Positions 6,875 through 9,187 of a stretch of DNA of 9,187 nt are shown here, piece by piece (positions within the stretch are counted from its first letter, which is position 1; each line of letters opens with the position of its first letter). Below the pieces are notes generated by a model, which saw nothing but the letters and a program-made list of their open reading frames with translations, did not search any database and was not told the origin of the DNA. This DNA is from Deltaproteobacteria bacterium (lineage in GTDB: Bacteria > Desulfobacterota > Desulfobacteria > Desulfobacterales > UBA11574), in assembly GCA_019313025.1 (NCBI GenBank), contig JAFDCA010000062.1:1-9187 (forward strand), written 5' to 3'. A program made the position numbers and the translations under genes.

Positions 6875-7480
6875 ATGAAACTGAACTGGGCCGAACGGTG
6901 GGTGGTCAACAATCCTATAAGGGTATTTCACCAGCATCTTGAGATGAAGTGGTTTCAACACGTAATGCCGCTGAATCCCGGAGCAACCATTCTGGAGGTG
7001 GGGTGCGGCCGCGGCGCAGGGGCAAAATTGATACATAGAGCCTTTAAGCCGTCTCGGTTGCATATCCTTGATCTGGATATTAAAATGATTCAAGGGGCAA
7101 AAACGTATCTTTCAGGTGTGACAAACAATATTATGACGATGTTCGTGGGAGATTCCATCGATCTTCCATTCAAATCAGATGCACTGGATGCACTGTTCGG
7201 ATTCGGTTTTTTGCATCATGTTCCGAACTGGCGACGGGCACTCTCGGAAATCGCCAGAGTTTTGAAATCCGGCGGTGTGTATTACATGGAAGAGCTTTAT
7301 CCTTCACTCTATCAGAATATAATTACCAAACACATCCTTCTTCACCCCGAACATGATCGCTTTACCAGCAAGGATCTTCGAGCCGAACTGGATGCAGCGG
7401 GCTTGAGTCTTATAAATTCTTTTGAGTTGAAAAAAATGGGAATCCTGGGCGTGGCCACCAAGTCGGATGGTATTCTTTAG
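6875..7480 (+). CDS. Class I SAM-dependent methyltransferase, substrate unknown
   Basis: A 201-residue soluble methyltransferase of the Methyltransf_11/25 type. It shows motif I ILEVGCGRGAGA (39-50), an acidic residue region after strand 2 (ILDLDIKM, 64-71), motif II near GDSIDLPF (92-99), LFGFGFLHHVPN (107-118) and the post-II ARVLKSGG (127-134). The first 35 residues (MKLNWAERWVVNNPIRVFHQ...) are conserved-looking and lack a signal peptide. The start ATG has GAGGT six bases upstream. The fold cannot reveal the substrate. It follows ubiE on the same strand, which hints at lipid or quinone modification, but the 248-bp gap and possible terminator weaken that link. It ends shortly before a large inverted repeat facing a convergent gene. 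Confidence 0.88.
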   Translation: MKLNWAERWVVNNPIRVFHQHLEMKWFQHVMPLNPGATILEVGCGRGAGAKLIHRAFKPSRLHILDLDIKMIQGAKTYLSGVTNNIMTMFVGDSIDLPFKSDALDALFGFGFLHHVPNWRRALSEIARVLKSGGVYYMEELYPSLYQNIITKHILLHPEHDRFTSKDLRAELDAAGLSLINSFELKKMGILGVATKSDGIL

Positions 7481-7530
7481 GTTCTTATTGCTGCAATATC
7501 GACAGAATGTTGTTTAAAAAAATAAAAAAA

Positions 7531-7594
7531 ATCACGAAAACACGAAATGAGGAAAGCACGATGTTTTATTATTATCTTTTCGTGCTTTCGTGAT
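7531..7594. terminator. Bidirectional terminator-like inverted repeat between convergent genes
   Basis: The arms at 7531-7547 and 7578-7594 pair at 16 of 17 positions (ATCACGAAAACACGAAA against the complement of TTTCGTGCTTTCGTGAT). A second partial copy of the left arm, GAAAGCACGA, sits in the loop at 7552-7561 and could compete for the right arm. An A-rich tract precedes the left arm, giving a T-tract for minus-strand transcripts. The position between two converging genes suits a shared terminator. Confidence 0.55.
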
Positions 7595-7628
7595 AGAAAA
7601 CTTTTCCGGATTGTTCAGGATAGGTAGT

Positions 7629-8462
7629 CTATATAGATTGTCCGTTAACGAATTCGGATTTATATTTTGCGGGGTCACCGGCGCGACCGATGACCATGTG
7701 TGCCAGGCGTATGTGCTCCACATCCCTCCAGTCCACGCCAAGAAGTTCTGCACCGTATGCATCCACAGCAACGGGATCGAAACCTCCGATCAGCTTGCCA
7801 ACATGCGGACGGCATTCCGGTCCTCCGAGATGATGGCATGCCAAACCCACGCTTCCGTCCAAAATGGTGAGATCGGGCGCGCGGTATAGGTTCATTTCGA
7901 ATATTGAGCGGTGCATGTTCTTATGGAACCTCGATTTTTTCCAGAGAAATCCGCCGTAGTGATCTGGAGGCGCACAACCGAGCATGTTCTTCATTGTAAG
8001 GGTGACTTTTGAAAGGGAATGTTTTTTAAGCACCGGAACCGAAATCAAAAATGAATCCATGACCAATCGAGGCATCGTGAACTTGGGGAAGACATGGCAA
8101 CGATGATCGGTGAGTTCCGTTGTTTCGGCATGATTGAGATCCACCAGAGTAATGCCGTTGGACTCGGCCAGATCCGAGTAACCGAGTTTGCGAAAAGGCC
8201 TTTGAGTATTGTACAGAGGTGCACCGCACCCTTCTGCGATGACAATTTCTGCATTGCTCACGGATTTTACATAGTCGGCTATTGCAGCCACAATTTGAAC
8301 CGGCGTGGTGATGGGCGGCGGTGATGTGTTGACCAGGTTGGGTTTGATAACGACTTTTTTCTGGTCGGCAAGGATCTGATCCGCCCCAAGCAATTCCATG
8401 AGCGCCAAAACGCTTTTTTCATAGTTGGAAAAATTGACAATGCCAAGCGGTATTTTGTTCAT
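7629..8462 (-). CDS. DUF362 domain-containing protein
   Basis: A DUF362 family protein of about 277 residues. Numbered from the ATG at 8462, the features typical of the family are VVIKPNLV (37-44), an Asp/Glu-containing VIAEGCGAP (74-82), the central SVPVLKKHSLSKVTLTMKNMLG (141-162), DGSVGL (202-207) and GGFDPVAVDAYGAELLG (226-242). The conserved lysines and His-Ser pair suggest ligand or metal binding. The function of the family is not settled. The ferredoxin-type CxxCxxCxxxCP segment found in some members is absent, so this is the short form. Three consecutive ATG codons (8468, 8465, 8462) follow AAAGG; spacing favours the third. It converges on the methyltransferase gene and has its own upstream promoter-like region with a palindrome. 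Confidence 0.92.
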   Translation of the reverse strand: MNKIPLGIVNFSNYEKSVLALMELLGADQILADQKKVVIKPNLVNTSPPPITTPVQIVAAIADYVKSVSNAEIVIAEGCGAPLYNTQRPFRKLGYSDLAESNGITLVDLNHAETTELTDHRCHVFPKFTMPRLVMDSFLISVPVLKKHSLSKVTLTMKNMLGCAPPDHYGGFLWKKSRFHKNMHRSIFEMNLYRAPDLTILDGSVGLACHHLGGPECRPHVGKLIGGFDPVAVDAYGAELLGVDWRDVEHIRLAHMVIGRAGDPAKYKSEFVNGQSI

Positions 8463-8505
8463 CATCATCCTTTGAAGACTGTCCGTTTGAAAATTTTAAG
8501 GTTAC

Positions 8506-8534
8506 ATTTTACATTACAACATATCACTTGTAAT
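8506..8534 (-). promoter_or_regulatory. Candidate promoter and operator of the DUF362 gene
   Basis: On the minus strand, TTACAA (8533-8528) and TAAAAT (8511-8506) are 16 bp apart, and TAAAAT matches the -10 consensus at 5 of 6. A perfect 7-bp dyad, ATTACAA (8513-8519) and TTGTAAT (8528-8534), covers the -35 box and the spacer. This is the classic place for a repressor. Predicted transcription would start about 30-40 nt before the start codons. Confidence 0.45.
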
Positions 8535-8587
8535 AGTCTAAGTTCAAACAAAAGATACGATCCCGCCGTATGTTATCGGCGTGAGTT

Positions 8588-9187
8588 TCATTGAGTCGTT
8601 ACACAATTGGTTGGGGGATATGATGTTCCACAGCGTTCGGGCTGTTTTGGTGCGAAGGGTAAAAGCGGTTCTATATCTATACCATCAAATTTTACCGTTT
8701 TATTTGGTTTTGCTTTGGAAATATAGACATTAGGTAGCCCAACGCCGACAGGTTCGATTCGAACGCTTGGAAATCCTTTCTTATCAATTCTTCCATCACT
8801 GAAACTGAAATAGATTGTTAATCTTTTCGTGTGAAGCACGAATCAGGAATCATCATGGAAGGATTTGAGAATTTCTTTCAGATCAGCCGACGTACCATTC
8901 CGTAATACAAAGAAACCAGAACCCGTTCCGCGATAAAAACGTACCTTCACAGAGTAAAAAATATGCCGGACAAAATAGTGAATTATTAAACATAGGAAAA
9001 TTAAGTATTTATAGCTATTGTCAGAATAATCTTCCGTTTCATCCGCCGGATAATTTCGTTGAGATCGGCAAGAACTCGCAAACAAAAGCGCGTAAAAGAG
9101 AACATGTCCATGGCTTTTTAGAATATCGTTCAGTAGTTTGATTTTATGTTTTAATTTGAAATACTTCGAAGATGTTCTCTTTAACGC
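8588..9187 (-). pseudogene. Long minus-strand frame with one internal TGA, open at window edge
   Basis: Reading on the minus strand from the right edge, one frame stays open from 9187 to 8588, about 200 codons, except for a TGA at 8845-8843. The upstream part ends ...NGTSADLKEILKSFHDDS. The downstream part resumes after one codon (TTC) and reads VLHTKRLTIYFSFSDG... to PTNCVTTQ and a stop. The second part has coding-like composition but no ribosome binding site of its own. The first 60 codons or so lie inside the 179-bp repeat. I recognise no family. Possibilities are a decayed gene with a nonsense mutation, a chance open frame in repeat-derived DNA, or, less likely, recoding at the TGA. A 6-bp hairpin (8826-8842) follows the TGA directly. 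Confidence 0.3.
9009..9187 (+). repeat. 179-bp direct repeat, right copy (cut by window end)
   Basis: Second copy of the segment at 263-441, same orientation, with about 8 mismatches. It includes the left arm (9043-9063) of the inverted repeat seen around the first copy. The matching right arm would lie beyond the window at about 9217-9237 if the copy is complete. That the sequence stops inside a repeat is what an assembly break at a multicopy element would produce. Confidence 0.9.

Noticed and set aside
8751..8764. GGTTCGATTCGAAC resembling a tRNA T-arm
   Set aside because: No matching T-stem, acceptor stem or anticodon arm around it; it is a simple 6-bp palindrome.
1..9187. CRISPR array, rRNA or tRNA genes, integrase/att sites or a defence operon
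   Set aside because: I saw no regularly spaced short repeats, no RNA gene structure and no nuclease, integrase or transposase coding region in any frame.

Overview
The window looks like a piece of a bacterial chromosome. It most resembles an anaerobic Desulfobacterota (Deltaproteobacteria, Desulfobacterales-like) genome. This is inferred from the gene mix: a CGGC-domain protein, a DUF362 protein, a menaquinone-type UbiE/MenG methyltransferase, an AarF/UbiB kinase with a small zinc-ribbon partner, and a FixH-like/SafE-like pair. Coding density is moderate, and the AT-rich gaps contain repeats. No 16S rRNA or other phylogenetic marker is present, so the assignment is provisional.

Layout. 1-851 has no convincing gene. 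It carries the first copy (263-441) of a 179-bp direct repeat, and a second copy (9009-9187) ends exactly at the right edge of the window. 852-2103 (+) encodes a cysteine-rich CGGC protein, then a putative lipoprotein joining a SPOR domain to an NlpC/P60 cell-wall peptidase. On the minus strand, 5632-4462 encodes a secreted FixH/YtkA-like protein translationally overlapped with a SafE/UreH-like membrane protein. Still on the minus strand, 4169-2140 encodes a small zinc-ribbon protein and an AarF/ABC1/UbiB family kinase. A 174-bp foldback element with perfect terminal inverted repeats and flanking TA lies between these two minus-strand pairs (4257-4430). 5823-7480 (+) encodes UbiE/MenG and a second class I SAM methyltransferase. 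This run ends in a large inverted repeat that faces the convergent DUF362 gene (8462-7629, -). 8469-9187 is AT-rich and holds a candidate promoter/operator for DUF362, then a long minus-strand frame interrupted by a single TGA, and finally the repeat.

How the genes may work together. UbiE/MenG performs the last ring methylation of menaquinone, and AarF/UbiB proteins support quinone synthesis or handling. The centre of the window therefore has a respiratory-quinone flavour. The FixH-like/SafE-like pair resembles parts of the ccoGHIS cytochrome-oxidase assembly set, but no oxidase gene is visible, so a metal or thiol role at the envelope is equally possible. The NlpC/P60 lipoprotein is a separate cell-wall function. 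CGGC, zinc-ribbon and DUF362 proteins have no settled roles.

I do not see a complete new defence or mobile system. The features most worth checking are the terminal repeat, the TA-flanked foldback element and the interrupted minus-strand frame at the right end.
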